Positions 22,558 to 32,395 of a stretch of 64,000 bases of DNA are shown piece after piece; the first letter of the stretch is position 1; each line of letters begins with the position of its first letter. The stretch covers positions 372,001-436,000 of the forward strand of contig JBBELK010000024.1 of the NCBI GenBank assembly GCA_037783545.1. The letters run 5' to 3'. The notes below the pieces were generated by a model. The model did not search any database. It saw only the letters and a list, made by a program, of their open reading frames with translations, and was not told the DNA's origin. The stretch comes from Henricia sp. BOLD:AAB3569. Its lineage: Eukaryota > Echinodermata > Asteroidea > Spinulosida > Echinasteridae. Both the position numbers and the translations under genes were made by a program.

Positions 22558-22990
22558 CGTTTTAAATTAAATTCAGATATAATTATTTTTAGAAAGTTCT
22601 ACTTTTTTCTGCTGAATTCGAAAATACTAACTTTCAGCTCATTTTGTGGTTAGGGTCACAATTTAGTCTACGTCAGTCAAACATTTCAATTTGAAATATA
22701 GGGGCCTAACCAATAGTTTCTTTTGTTGGAAACGGTGTCAAAGATACTGTTGTCAATTGCACGACACAAAAACAAATGAAAAGTTTATTTGCAAAAACAG
22801 ATAAATGCCGTTCGAAACATTTCATTGTCCTCAATATTTTCTGTTGTGTTTTTCAAAAAATATCCAATAAAATGTAAACAGAAGGTATAAAATTGGTGAA
22901 AGCAAGTCTCTTGTGCAGATTGAATGCTTCATTGTTGCATTTTGAAGGATATTTTCCGAAAAGCATAACAGAAAATATTGAGGTACGTGA

Positions 22991-23481
22991 AATAAACTCC
23001 TCAAAAAAGTTTGGAAAATCTAAGTTTGACTGACGATTTCTCTCTTGTTACTAAATCATTTCCCTTGAATTTGGTATCATGGGAAAACCCTGTTATTCCT
23101 CTTTACAGTGATGTCATTTGTTATGATTAATTAATTGGGGGATGTGCAGTATAGTGGAATACAGGGGTGGGTGGAAAGTGAAATGTCACAAAATTCACTG
23201 CTATTGTCATGCAGTGCATTCCCCTTTTGCTTGGAGGATGGGAATGTGTCAATGCATTTTGTGACAATAGCAATGCATTTTGTGACATTTCACTTTACAC
23301 CCGCCCCCGTATTCAGCTGTGCTGCACATCCCCCAATTGCTTAATCATAACAAATGACACATCATCGTAAAGAGGAATAACAGGGCTTTCCAATGATATA
23401 AAATTCAGAGAATATTATTTTGCAACAAGAGAGAAATCGTCAGTCAAACTTGACTTTCCGAACTTTTTTTGCGTAGTTTAT
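22991..23481. mobile_element. About 490-bp fold-back element before EFR3 exon Y
   Basis: Left arm blocks TTTGACTGACGATTTCTCTC, CCTGTTATTCCTCTTTAC and GGGGGATGTGCAG are answered in reverse on the right (CTGCACATCCCCC, GTAAAGAGGAATAACAGG, GAGAGAAATCGTCAGTCAAA). The centre repeats TGCATTTTGTGACA. It ends about 60 bp upstream of exon Y. Confidence 0.65.
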
Positions 23482-23855
23482 CTTGAAATTGATTTATCTG
23501 TTTTTGCAAAAGAACTCTTCAAATATTTTCTTTTGATCTTGCAGCCACGAATCTCCAGTTAGTGAACAACCCGAAGAACGACCAGAAGTACTTGCCGATT
23601 CATGTTTACGGGACGTGATGCGACGCGCAACGTACGCTAACATTCACACGGTCATCAAGCCAGTATTAAAGTACGTACAATACGTTTATTTTGTTGTATT
23701 GCATCAGATGTTCGTATTTTCAAATTACAGTGAAACGTCTTTAATAAGAAGTCCTCAAGACTTTGCAGATTACCTTGTTATAACAGGAACCTTGTATTAT
23801 CGGGAATGAAAACAATGAAGAACAAAAGAATTAAGATCTGAATTTTTCCTCGTAA

Positions 23856-24082
23856 GGCCAACAAAAAAAATAGTTCTGCTTCTGATTACATGGCATTTCA
23901 AAATAGGGTAGGTAGGTAGGGATTTTTTTTTTTTTGCCAATTTTTTTTGTGCACAATCATATGGAGGCATTTTATTATTATTAAAATTTTTTTCATTTTT
24001 TTTCCGATAAAAAAAATAGGGTCGCAGCCTAAAAATAGGGTCGGTCGGGAAACCGGAAGCAGAACTATTATTTTTTTTGGCC
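23856..24082. mobile_element. 227-bp Harbinger-like MITE
   Basis: Starts GGCCAAC(A)nTAGTTCTGC, ends GCAGAACTATTA(T)nGGCC, and is flanked by TAA (23853-23855 and 24083-24085). It is an internally deleted version of 19535-21641. Confidence 0.75.
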
Positions 24083-24149
24083 TAATGATATCATGATATT
24101 AATTGTGCGCTAGGCTATTTAAATCTGTAATCAATTGTACCACAAACGC

Positions 24150-24208
24150 TCCCCCACCCCCTCCCCCCCCCCCCCCCATCCCCTCCCCCCCCCCCCCCCC
24201 CCATCCCC
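24150..24208 (+). repeat. C-rich low-complexity tract
   Basis: Nearly pure C runs interrupted by CATC and T. Next to it is a CAAAAATCCCCACC motif related to the GGTGGGGATTTT repeat at 18615-18720. Prone to assembly-length error. Confidence 0.8.
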
Positions 24209-24439
24209 CTCAACAAAAATCCCCACCTTTGTTATTTATGCAGAACAATTTTTATTTTAATGGGTCAAAATCCCCACCCTGAAATGTTTTTTCTTTAATA
24301 AAATTACTCATCTGTTACGAATTAGTGGCTTTGGCTTTGGCTATGCTGTTACTATGCTGTTTCTAAGGACCTTTAGGCTTTATTTTCTGCCCATAGCCAC
24401 TAATTCGTAACAGCGTCCTCTAGCTTCCAGAATTTACAG

Positions 24440-24502
24440 TTACGAAGAAAATCCTCGTCCGGATTCCACGCAAGAGGAAATTTTTGCTTTAAAAACGGTT
24501 CT
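24440..24502 (+). other. Candidate 63-bp coding exon of unknown identity
   Basis: Preceded by the acceptor AATTTACAG and followed by GTAAGT, with an open phase-2 frame encoding YEENPRPDSTQEEIFALKTV. Phase 2 entry and exit match the two EFR3 exons upstream. The DSTQEEI..LK pattern is loosely like the C-terminal NTEEITFEALKKAI of human EFR3A, but the resemblance is too short to assign. Confidence 0.3.
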
Positions 24503-24961
24503 GTAAGTCTTTTTTTTAAAAATCATTTTCCAATCATGGACATCTCAAACCACTGTAGGACACAACTAGGATGACATTTTTGGGTGTGATTCTAATTTCG
24601 AGGCAAAATGACAACAATCCAATTTATGAAAGGAAAGCTCACACACTACCTGTAGGGACACCAAGGATTTTCCATGTTACGACATATAAACCACGTAAAA
24701 ATGTTAGTTTTATGATAAAAATGCAAATAAGGAGAGGGGAAAATGTCATTATTTTACTAAGGAAAAGAGTTGCCCATAGGTTTAGTACATACACGTAAGG
24801 TCCAAGTGTGTGTCCGTGCATGGTAATATTTGCATTTTGACAGTGTTTTGATAATGTGGCAGCTGTTGTATTTTAACACATATTGCATCTTTTTCCAACA
24901 AACAGAAATCCTGAGAGTTGGTTGAGACATCTTTAGCTTGACCGTTAATTGGAGTTCCAAC

Positions 24962-27900
24962 ATGGCCAAGAACCTGTTCGTAGCCTACGTACTGTGGCTG
25001 TTCCTAGGATGGTGGGGTGCACATCACTTCTACCTCGGCCGGGACAGACAAGCATTTGTCTGGTGGGCCACATGCGGTGGAATTTTCGGTCTCGGTTGGA
25101 TCCGTGACATATGGCACATACCGACATACGTCGACTCGGCAAACGAGGAGCCATATTACATGGACCGCCTTACAGAAATGATACGGTTGCGTAAGTCGCC
25201 GTCGTTTAATCCCTCACGCTTTATTGGCCAGTTGTGTTTTGGTGCGTTCATCGGATACCTTTCGACTCTCTCCATATCACAAGAATACAGTGAAGAGAAT
25301 CCTTTCCTTCGATTGTTTATTGTACCGTTTTCTATCGCAATTGCGGTGTACATCGTGGGTAATATCGGCAGAGAGAAGTGCAAGTTTATGTGGACAGTGA
25401 CTGGAGCATTTATACCTGCAATAAAATCGATTGGCAATCCTCATTATGCGATGTACATGACCGTGCTCAGTGCTGTTCTATCACAGAGAGACCGTGGTTT
25501 CAGGAGGACTCCGTTATATTCTAAACGGTATGGAGTGTGTCGTCGGCTGCTTGTGCTCTTCGTTGCAGGTATGGCAAAAGTTAATGTATTTAATAATAAG
25601 AAAATGCTGCCACAACATACATTTCTGAAAAGCTTGTGTACAAATTCTCCATATGTAACGGTGGACAGACAAAAATGTCACAATTTTGTCTGTCCACCGT
25701 TACATACGTATATGGAAAATTTGTACACAAGCTTTTCAGAAATGTATGTTGTGGCAGCATTTTCTTACCTTTTTGGTGCAAAAGTTATCTCCTGAGAACA
25801 GTACAAGGGAATTTCTTTGAGATAAACTGAAGACATCTATAAGGAATTATTGACTGATTTTTCAAATAGGCCCATTAGTGTGGAAAGACCCACATTGTAT
25901 GACGAGGTGGTTAAAAAAACCAATGATTCCCAAATACAGCCTCAAAATATCTTGCTTTACTGTAAACCTTTGAAGGCCCTATGTATCATTTGCAAGATAA
26001 CACTTTTTACAGATTCGTGGAATAAGAGTGTAACATATCTAAGGAAGAATGTTGGTAAACTAGCCCGAAGAAATTTTAGTTACTTAGATGCATCAATGCT
26101 TCATAAAACCTTGAAAATCTATATATGGATTTTGTGTTCAAGTAAATGGTGTAAAAAAGTCCCGTGCATGGGACTCCTTTTTTTTATTTTAGAAAACCAC
26201 CTTCGGTTGTTAATTTCTAGCATCCATGAAACACCATTTTGGATGTGAATTATTTCATGTGGTGTTTGTTACCATTGCTATCAACACTTTAAGTAAGGTT
26301 TTTCTTGTCAACTCATGAAAACAAAAATTGGGTCATTGCAAATGATACAATGAGCCTTTAAAGATAAGTGGTGGGGACCAAAACTACTTTTACAATTTTT
26401 AGTAAGCTGATATAGAATGCCATATTCTGAAATTTAGCCAAAGTGAAGAGAAATTCGTTGGACCTGACTTCCCAATTCACTGACTCAACTGAATTTACAA
26501 GTTTGAGCCTAAAAGGAGCATACTATGTCCAGATAACATTTTTAAGCACCCATTTTTCCAATGGGTGTTGATAAGTGCAGTGATTAAACCAACCTTTTTG
26601 CTTCCATACCAAATTAGAGCTTGCAAATTTCCTGTTTTCTTCCCACGGATAGCATTTTAAGGAGATACCTTATGTGATTGTTTTAGGTTACAATAAAAAT
26701 CATTTTCTCGATAAAATATGGACAACCTTTATTAATTTAAAGGCAGTACACATGATTGGTATCTCGAAGAATCAGAAATGTTCACAGATTTACACATAAC
26801 TTACACGATATAAACATGATGACGGCAGAAAACTTCCCCTGAAATGGTTTTGTCTGAAGTGCTATAGTCTTTGAGAAATAAGCAAAACAATTATTTTCCG
26901 TCTCGCGAAACGTAAATTCAATTCGTCCCCAAACCACTTTGCCCAAATGCCACTTCGCCACAAAACCACTTCGTGCACATGCCGTGCTGATTTTTGCTCA
27001 AGTTGGTTTTAATCATGCATACATGTACATCTTCAATCATACAGGGGGATAAAATTATCTGTAACAGTTTACTTTAAGTGATATGCCTGATAATTTCCAA
27101 TCTGTTCCATTGCAGGTTCTGTAATCACGGGCATGTGGGGATCAGCCTTATACTTCAATGCATCGGTAACCACCAACGACGGTGAGACCATCAAATTCCG
27201 CGATGCTGTTGATCACTTTTTTAATTCTCCTTTCTGGAAGCAATTCAAAGAGAGTGCGAGAGAGGTGTTCCGTGAAGGGCTTGAGCACGGTTGGGAGAAT
27301 ATGTGGAGTCGCTTCGTGCTGGCTTTGGATCCGGAAGGAGAGCAGAATGCATATGAGGTATGTAAACGTATGGCTTATAAAAGCCCGTTTTATCAAATGT
27401 TGTAAAATAGTGTGATAGCAATGATAGAAATTGCAACATGAATTTTTTATGTGCAAAATGGCACCGTTCTGTCTGCACGTTGAACAGAAGGTCCGTGGTT
27501 CGAATCCCGGTGGAGCCAAGTTGCTTTTCACTGCATCTAGAATTCCCAAACTCATGGACATCTGTCCACATTTGTATCGAATTTATTTACTCTGGCGGTC
27601 CCTGTGTCACAATCCCTAAAAATAATCACTTATTTAATTTTTTATTTTTTAATGTGTGTACACTAATTTTTTTTTAGCAATCACCCAGCACAGAAAACCA
27701 TGCATGTATTTTAACAAGTTTATCTGACATTTCATGTTGCTGAAATTTCTGCAACCGAATTCAACATGCATTAAAAAAAAAATTCGGTTAAAGAGTTAAT
27801 AAAAAAAGTTGCACAAGTTTGGAAATAATACCTGTGATTCTTATTGTCCGATTTATAATCCTTAAACCTTATTTGCACTTTGCAAATGTTTAAATGTTTA

Positions 27901-29244
27901 AATTAAGGGGCCGTTCAAAGTTGTTAACATTGTCACGGAACTACAAAGCGTAGGAAGGGGGTAGGGAGGGGGTCGAGGGCCGGGTACGACTTTACATGCA
28001 CTGTAAAATGTTGATATTTCATATTTGGGGAAGGGAGGCGGTCTTTAAAAATACTATGCTCTGTAGAACCGTGAAAAATTGACAACTTTGGACGGCTCCT
28101 AGACTACTCACAAATATGAGAAATTAAATCAGTTTTTTTCAATGTCTATGGCAGGGACCAAATTAATTTAATAGAACTGCTTATTCGCTAAAGAATAAAA
28201 GCCTTGTGTGATAAAAATGTGGTTACCAGTCGCAATTTTTATCGCATTTTACTGGTAACTTGATGTACTTTAAGCAAGAAGTTTTTGTGTGCTTTTGTCA
28301 ATTTTCGATCCCTATTGTTGATTTACAATGTAGGTTGAATGCACAGCACATGGTGCGCATTGCACTTGCTGGGATTTAAACATCCCAAAAAGGTGGATTT
28401 CTTGACTTGCTTCAAACTCGGCTTAAACCTGCCTTTTTGATTTGGCAAAATCATAAAGATGTGGTGGTCGATCTAGTGGATAGCGTGTCGGACTTTCGGT
28501 CCAGAGGTCCATGGTTTGAAACCTGGCCCTTGCACCGCGTTGTGTTCTTGGACAAGACACTTCACTCCACGTTGTCTTTCTCCACCCAGGTGTATAAATG
28601 GGTACCAGCAAATATTGGTTGAGGAAACCCGACCAGTTGCTGGGGGTAGACCTGCGATGGGCTGGCATCCCATCCAGGAGGATCAGTACATGTAGCATTG
28701 GTCCTAGTCACTCCATGCCACGGAAACCAGGGATGAGTACCGGCTGTATGAGCCAATATTGGCTTGTAACGACCTACCTTACCTTACCTTTGATTTGGCA
28801 AAGCTAAATCAAATGTAAACATCATATGTACATTTATGCATGTTTCTTGAAAGGGATTTTTTTATCTGTCCAAATAACTGTGACCGAAGGGGATATTTGT
28901 GCCGTTGTGTCGTACAATATTGGCCCTACTTATAATCCAAGTACGTAAGGTTTTTTTTCTTCACAACTCTGACATATAATGTCAAAATGTTCTGCGTACT
29001 GAAAATTTGAAATGTCTTTTATTTGTGGCAGGTTTTGGAACTAGCCAAGGGAGCTACCGAGTCTGAAATCAGCAAGCGTTATCGGCAACTAGTCAAGGTG
29101 TATCACCCTGACAAAAATCGTGATGGCGACCCGGAGGAAGTGGCCGACAGGTTTATGAAGATTCAGCGGGCTTACGAAACTCTATCCAAGATTCACGAGC
29201 GTCGAGCACATAAAAACAAGCGCTTGTACACTGAGGATTATTAA
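24962..29244 (+). CDS. DNAJC22: DNAJC22 (Wurst) homologue, complete, three coding exons
   Basis: Coding exons 24962-25568, 27116-27357 and 29032-29244 join in frame to 353 residues (human about 341). The N-terminus, MAKNLFVAYVLW followed by WWGAHHFYLGRDRQAFVWW, is the TM2-like glycine-rich hairpin typical of DNAJC22, which begins MAK in human too. Further hydrophobic segments lie around residues 85-105, 118-140, 145-170 and 190-205. The last exon is a J domain, VLELAKGATESEISKRYRQL, with the HPD motif at 308-310. DNAJC22/Wurst is a multi-pass membrane J protein that engages Hsc70 and clathrin in endocytosis (known from the Drosophila orthologue). The start was chosen by family match; the upstream in-frame TTG is not credible. 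An acceptor-like CAACAAACAG precedes 24906, so a non-coding 5' exon is likely. Intron 1 begins 29 bp before a fold-back element. Confidence 0.93.
25598..25850. mobile_element. Fold-back element in DNAJC22 intron 1
   Basis: Arms AAGAAAATGCTGCCACAACA onward and the inverted TGTTGTGGCAGCATTTTCTT (ending 25766) are near-perfect over about 80 bp around ATGTCACAA, followed by a one-sided tail TTATCTCCTGAGAACAGTAC. The same element in reverse occupies 50633-50930. RNA from it would form a long hairpin. Confidence 0.7.
26737..27077. mobile_element. TTAA element with GTACACATGATTGG ends (shortened copy)
   Basis: TTAA on both sides. The left end AGGCAGTACACATGATTGGT and internal AAACTTCCCCTGAAATGGTT, AAACCACTTCG units and ATACAGGGGGATAAAATTAT are shared with 29476-29945 (reverse) and 58174-58662. 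It lies in DNAJC22 intron 1, ending about 38 bp before exon 2. Confidence 0.7.
27455..27522 (+). repeat. tRNA-like sequence (SINE head)
   Basis: A degenerate A-box region is followed by GGTCCGTGGTTCGAATCCCG and GTGGAGCCA. The B box/T arm is good but the acceptor and anticodon stems are not tRNA-like. In DNAJC22 intron 2. Confidence 0.4.
28452..28797 (+). mobile_element. tRNA-derived SINE, second family
   Basis: The head GTGGTCGATCTAGTGGATAG, CGGTCCAGAGGTCCATGGTT and TGAAACC form an A/B-box pair. The body carries TTCTTGGACAAGACACTTCA, TGGGTACCAGCAAATATTGG and GGGCTGGCATCCCATCCAGG, and it ends in CCTTACCTTACCTT. It is distinct from the TGGCCGAGCGG family. In DNAJC22 intron 2. Confidence 0.7.
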
Positions 29245-29475
29245 TATTAGCGTGCTCTGTTTAATTGCAGTATGAACATCATGCACAGGTATTGTACAGA
29301 CCGTATCGATTATCCGCCATTTCGTGGGGCAGTTTCTTTATTCCTTGTGGACCCACATGGTTGCACATATTGTGCTTCCATTGTTAAACGGTTTAACTAA
29401 CAAAAGGTGCCCCACGAAATGGCGTCTATTCGATACAGTCTATACCGGTAGCCCACAATACATACAAAACAGTGC

Positions 29476-29945
29476 TTAAAGATAGTATACATGATTGGTA
29501 AACTGTTACAAATAGTTATATCCCCCTGTATGATTGAAACCAACCTGAACAAAAACCAGCTCCGTACTTTTTTTGAGAAAACAGTCAAAAAAGGGTTTGC
29601 AGTCATTTCGCCCCAAAACCACTTCGCCCTGAACCATTTCGCCATGAACCAGGGCCTGTGCACGAAGTGGTTTTGGGTCGAAGTGGCATTTGGGTTATGT
29701 AGTGTTTGGACGAAGTAATTTGGGGCGAAATGGCACTTGGGCGAAGTGGTTTTGGGCGAATTGAATTTTCGTCTCATGAGACGAAAACTAAATGTTTTAC
29801 TCATTTCTCAAAGACTATAGCACTTCAGACCAAACCATTTAAGGGGAAGTTTTCTACAGTCATCATGTTTATATTGTGTAAGTTAGGCGTAAATCTGTGA
29901 AAATTTCAGATTTTCGAGATTACCAATGATGTATACTGCCTTTAA
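29476..29945. mobile_element. 470-bp TTAA element, GTATACATGATTGG family
   Basis: TTAA at both ends. TIRs AGATAGTATACATGATTGGT and GATGTATACTGCC. The interior has five or more variants of CGCCCCAAAACCACTTCG. It lies just downstream of DNAJC22 and is inverted relative to 26737-27077. Confidence 0.7.
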
Positions 29946-30294
29946 TGTATAGACAGTTTATAGCATCATCATTCCTGGTCAATAAGTCTAAAATTCTGAT
30001 TTGGTATTCTATCATGCATTACGTTTGCATACTTTGAAATCGCTTGTCTGAGAACTTGGCAAAGAATTATGTTTCTGCATACAAGTCCTTCATGCATTCC
30101 TACGGTGGTACATGGAAAAGTTATGCCAAAACCTTGTTCTTTGCCCAGTTTTTAGACCAAACAGCTGAGCCCAGTCCTTTTGAAGTTTGTATCCGCTGTT
30201 CGGTGGATCATATTTCGTTTTCTTGTTACAACAATAATATATATATATACCCAGCATATGTGACAATTGGACTCCCCCTACTGCCCCTATAGTA

Positions 30295-30562
30295 TAGACC
30301 TTTATCACAGTGCGTCTATCTTTGTCTTGTTCCCCATAGTACATGTACATGTCTGGCACGATCAGTGCGTCTGCGTTGTTGTTTTGAGAGAATCACTGTC
30401 TGCACTGCGCATTTTCTTTATCACTCTCCGTGCATGTGATTGTGATGCACACGATGAACATTTTCAACAGGGGACCAAACTATTTTTTTCTGCAAGCTTC
30501 GCTCTGGTTACATTCATTTTAATAGGAGAAAAGAGAAGATGGCCCCACCGTGAAAAAAGTCT
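30295..30562. mobile_element. MITE, TAGACCTTTATCAC family
   Basis: TAGACCTTTATCACAGTGCG at the left and CCACCGTGAAAAAAGTCT at the right; the interior is the reverse of 4445-4720 (ATTTTCTTTATC, GCACACGATGAACATTTTCA). Directly left (30230-30290) and right (30655-30700) lie TACCCAGCATATGTGACA and CTCTGTCACATATCGTGCTG, parts of another element also seen at 52390-52605. Confidence 0.55.
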
Positions 30563-31100
30563 GTACCTCAACACACTTTTCCCTTAAATTGTTAAAACCT
30601 GACAAAAATTACTTGAATTTTTGGGACAATGGGGAAACAATGGTGGGGGAGGGGAGAGGGGGAGTACACTCTGTCACATATCGTGCTGCATATAATAATG
30701 TACATACTGCCCTTGTTTCAGCACTTGTTTCTTTTTTGGGGGCGGGGGGGTGGTGGTGGTATAATGCAGAATCAGTTACGCTGGCAGCTTTAGTTGTTGA
30801 ATAAGTCAAGTACCATAATTTTGCACAGTCCTTAAATTTATTTGTAGTCTTTGACGGTGCATGATATATTAACATTTAAAAAACAATTCCACAGCACTAC
30901 TACTCCTGTTTCTTTTGTTCTTGGGCCATTGTGTTGTCCAAGCCTAGCTAGTGCCCAGGTATGTTCACTTTTATCCTTAGTTATTTTGTATATTTAGTTA
31001 TGGCCACCCTTTTATTTACTTAAGATGCTGCAGATATGTTTTGGGTGACTAGTTCTTTTCAAGCTAAGTTGATGTGACCTCTGTAAAAAGAATACATATA

Positions 31101-31485
31101 TCGAGTGCTTGGGGTTCAAATGTGTTGAGTGCAATTTTGGCCATATTGAGTTATTTGCATATTCTTGGATAATTTGGGATGCTCTTTTCAATGCACACAT
31201 CAGTTAAGTGCTAATAACACATTGTCATAACTGCATGAGAAGTGTGTGCAGATTGTTAATTGCCCAAGCTAGTTTGGTGCACAAACATGTTAACTGCTTC
31301 TATCACAGATGTGTTAAGTACTTTTTTAGTAAATAACTTTGGCTTTTAATTAATTTTATTACACCATTTGTAAGTATGAGCACGTGGAGTACACCCCTGA
31401 TTTTTCACAACTATTACAACTTTCAACTGGATTTATCTAAAAACTATAAAATTGCACTTAACACATTTGAACCCCAAGCACACGT
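31101..31485. mobile_element. TIR element, GAGTGCTTGGGGTTCAAATG ends
   Basis: GTGCTTGGGGTTCAAATGTG with TTGAGTGCAATTTT at the left is matched in reverse at the right by AAAATTGCACTTAA and CACATTTGAACCCCAAGCAC. The interior is AT-rich and non-coding. At its right edge lies a short palindromic relative of the 16870-17069 MITE. Confidence 0.6.
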
Positions 31486-31626
31486 TTTCGCGACCATAAG
31501 GAGAATCTGCAGCAGATCCATGTTCATTAAAAGAGAATAACACAGTGGAAATTCCTGGCTGCTCCCAGACAATGCCTGGATCTGTCCATGATCGGCATGG
31601 AATTTCCACTGCGTTTACTTGTATAT

Positions 31627-32053
31627 CGGTCTTTCTACAGTAAAGAGGGCATTTTGGCAAACAGACTATATGTTTTTTTCGAGGAAATACCTTTGTCTGG
31701 TCTCCAAATAAAAGGAATGAGTTTCAGTTGTTCTGAAGAGATAACTTATGCCTCAAAAGGGTTACAAATAGTGCGACATGCCTTTCTAAAATAAAACCTG
31801 TGTGTACAAGTTCCAATATACGCCTGTAACCAGAATGGACACTTGTTACATTTTAAGAGCCTACATTAGAAATTTGTACACTGGGTTTTTAGAAAGCCAT
31901 GCATGTTGGCACACTATTTGTAACCTTTTGGGGCCTAAGTTATCTCTTCAGAACAACTGAAATTTATTTATTTTATTTGGAGACCAGACAAAGGTATTTT
32001 CTGGAAAATACAGTCTGTGTTGCCAAAATGCCTCCTTTACCATGGAAAGACTC
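31627..32053. mobile_element. 427-bp fold-back element
   Basis: AAAGAGGGCATTTTGGCAA, ACCTTTGTCTGGTCTCCAAA and CAGTTGTTCTGAAGAGATAA in the left arm are answered in reverse on the right (TTATCTCTTCAGAACAACTG, TTTGGAGACCAGACAAAGGT, TTGCCAAAATGCC). No coding capacity. It lies about 340 bp from the edge of the 11-bp array. Confidence 0.65.
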
Positions 32054-32395
32054 CCATATTTGTGCAAATAATTTGTGATCTGTCACTCCTCAGTCCTTGG
32101 TTAAATTTATTAAATTATTTTGTGTAATTTCAAATAAATGTAAAGTGATTTTAGTTTAGTTTTAATTGTTCATTACAGCATGGAGCAAGCTGCTATTATT
32201 TTTTTGGTATATATATATATCCATGCATATTTTGAACGCTGGTAAAACGAAATAAACTTTAGATTGTTCTAAATTTGATTTCTTTGTATTTTTCTGAAAT
32301 CCATGTGTTGCTCCCATTACTCAATCCAAAGTTTCTGCATTCAGAAACTGGGTACATTGCCATGCACTGACGCCTTGTAAAAAAATGCTAAGGTT

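Larger units (their letters stand above)
21651..23670 (+). pseudogene. EFR3: EFR3 homologue, two exons recognised (fragmentary gene)
   Basis: Exon X, 21651-21725, encodes TYDFFISKFSSMCHNN followed by SNDAETRR. It matches the YDFF.S.FS.MCH segment of EFR3A/B and is followed by donor GTAAGC. Exon Y, 23545-23670, encodes a linker then PEVLADSCLRDVMRRATYAN and IHTVIKPVL, matching the ...VLAE.C.REL..RATF.N....VRPV segment of EFR3; its donor is GTACGT. Both enter and leave in phase 2. EFR3 is a palmitoylated peripheral membrane scaffold that recruits PI4-kinase III-alpha with TTC7 and FAM126. The stretch between the two segments (about 45-50 residues in human EFR3A) was not found in 21726-23544, nor were the N-terminal exons before or the long C-terminal region after; DNAJC22 starts at 24962. 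It is therefore probably a remnant, although exons could have been missed. It is head-to-head with the DNAJC27-like gene. Confidence 0.72.

Noticed and set aside
24938-24961. Upstream start for DNAJC22 at an in-frame TTG
   Set aside because: A non-ATG start is not expected; the ATG at 24962 gives the MAK start conserved in DNAJC22.
25569-25795. DNAJC22 frame continuing past 25568
   Set aside because: It reads into the fold-back element; the GCAG|GTATGG donor and the exact frame into 27116 show this is intron.
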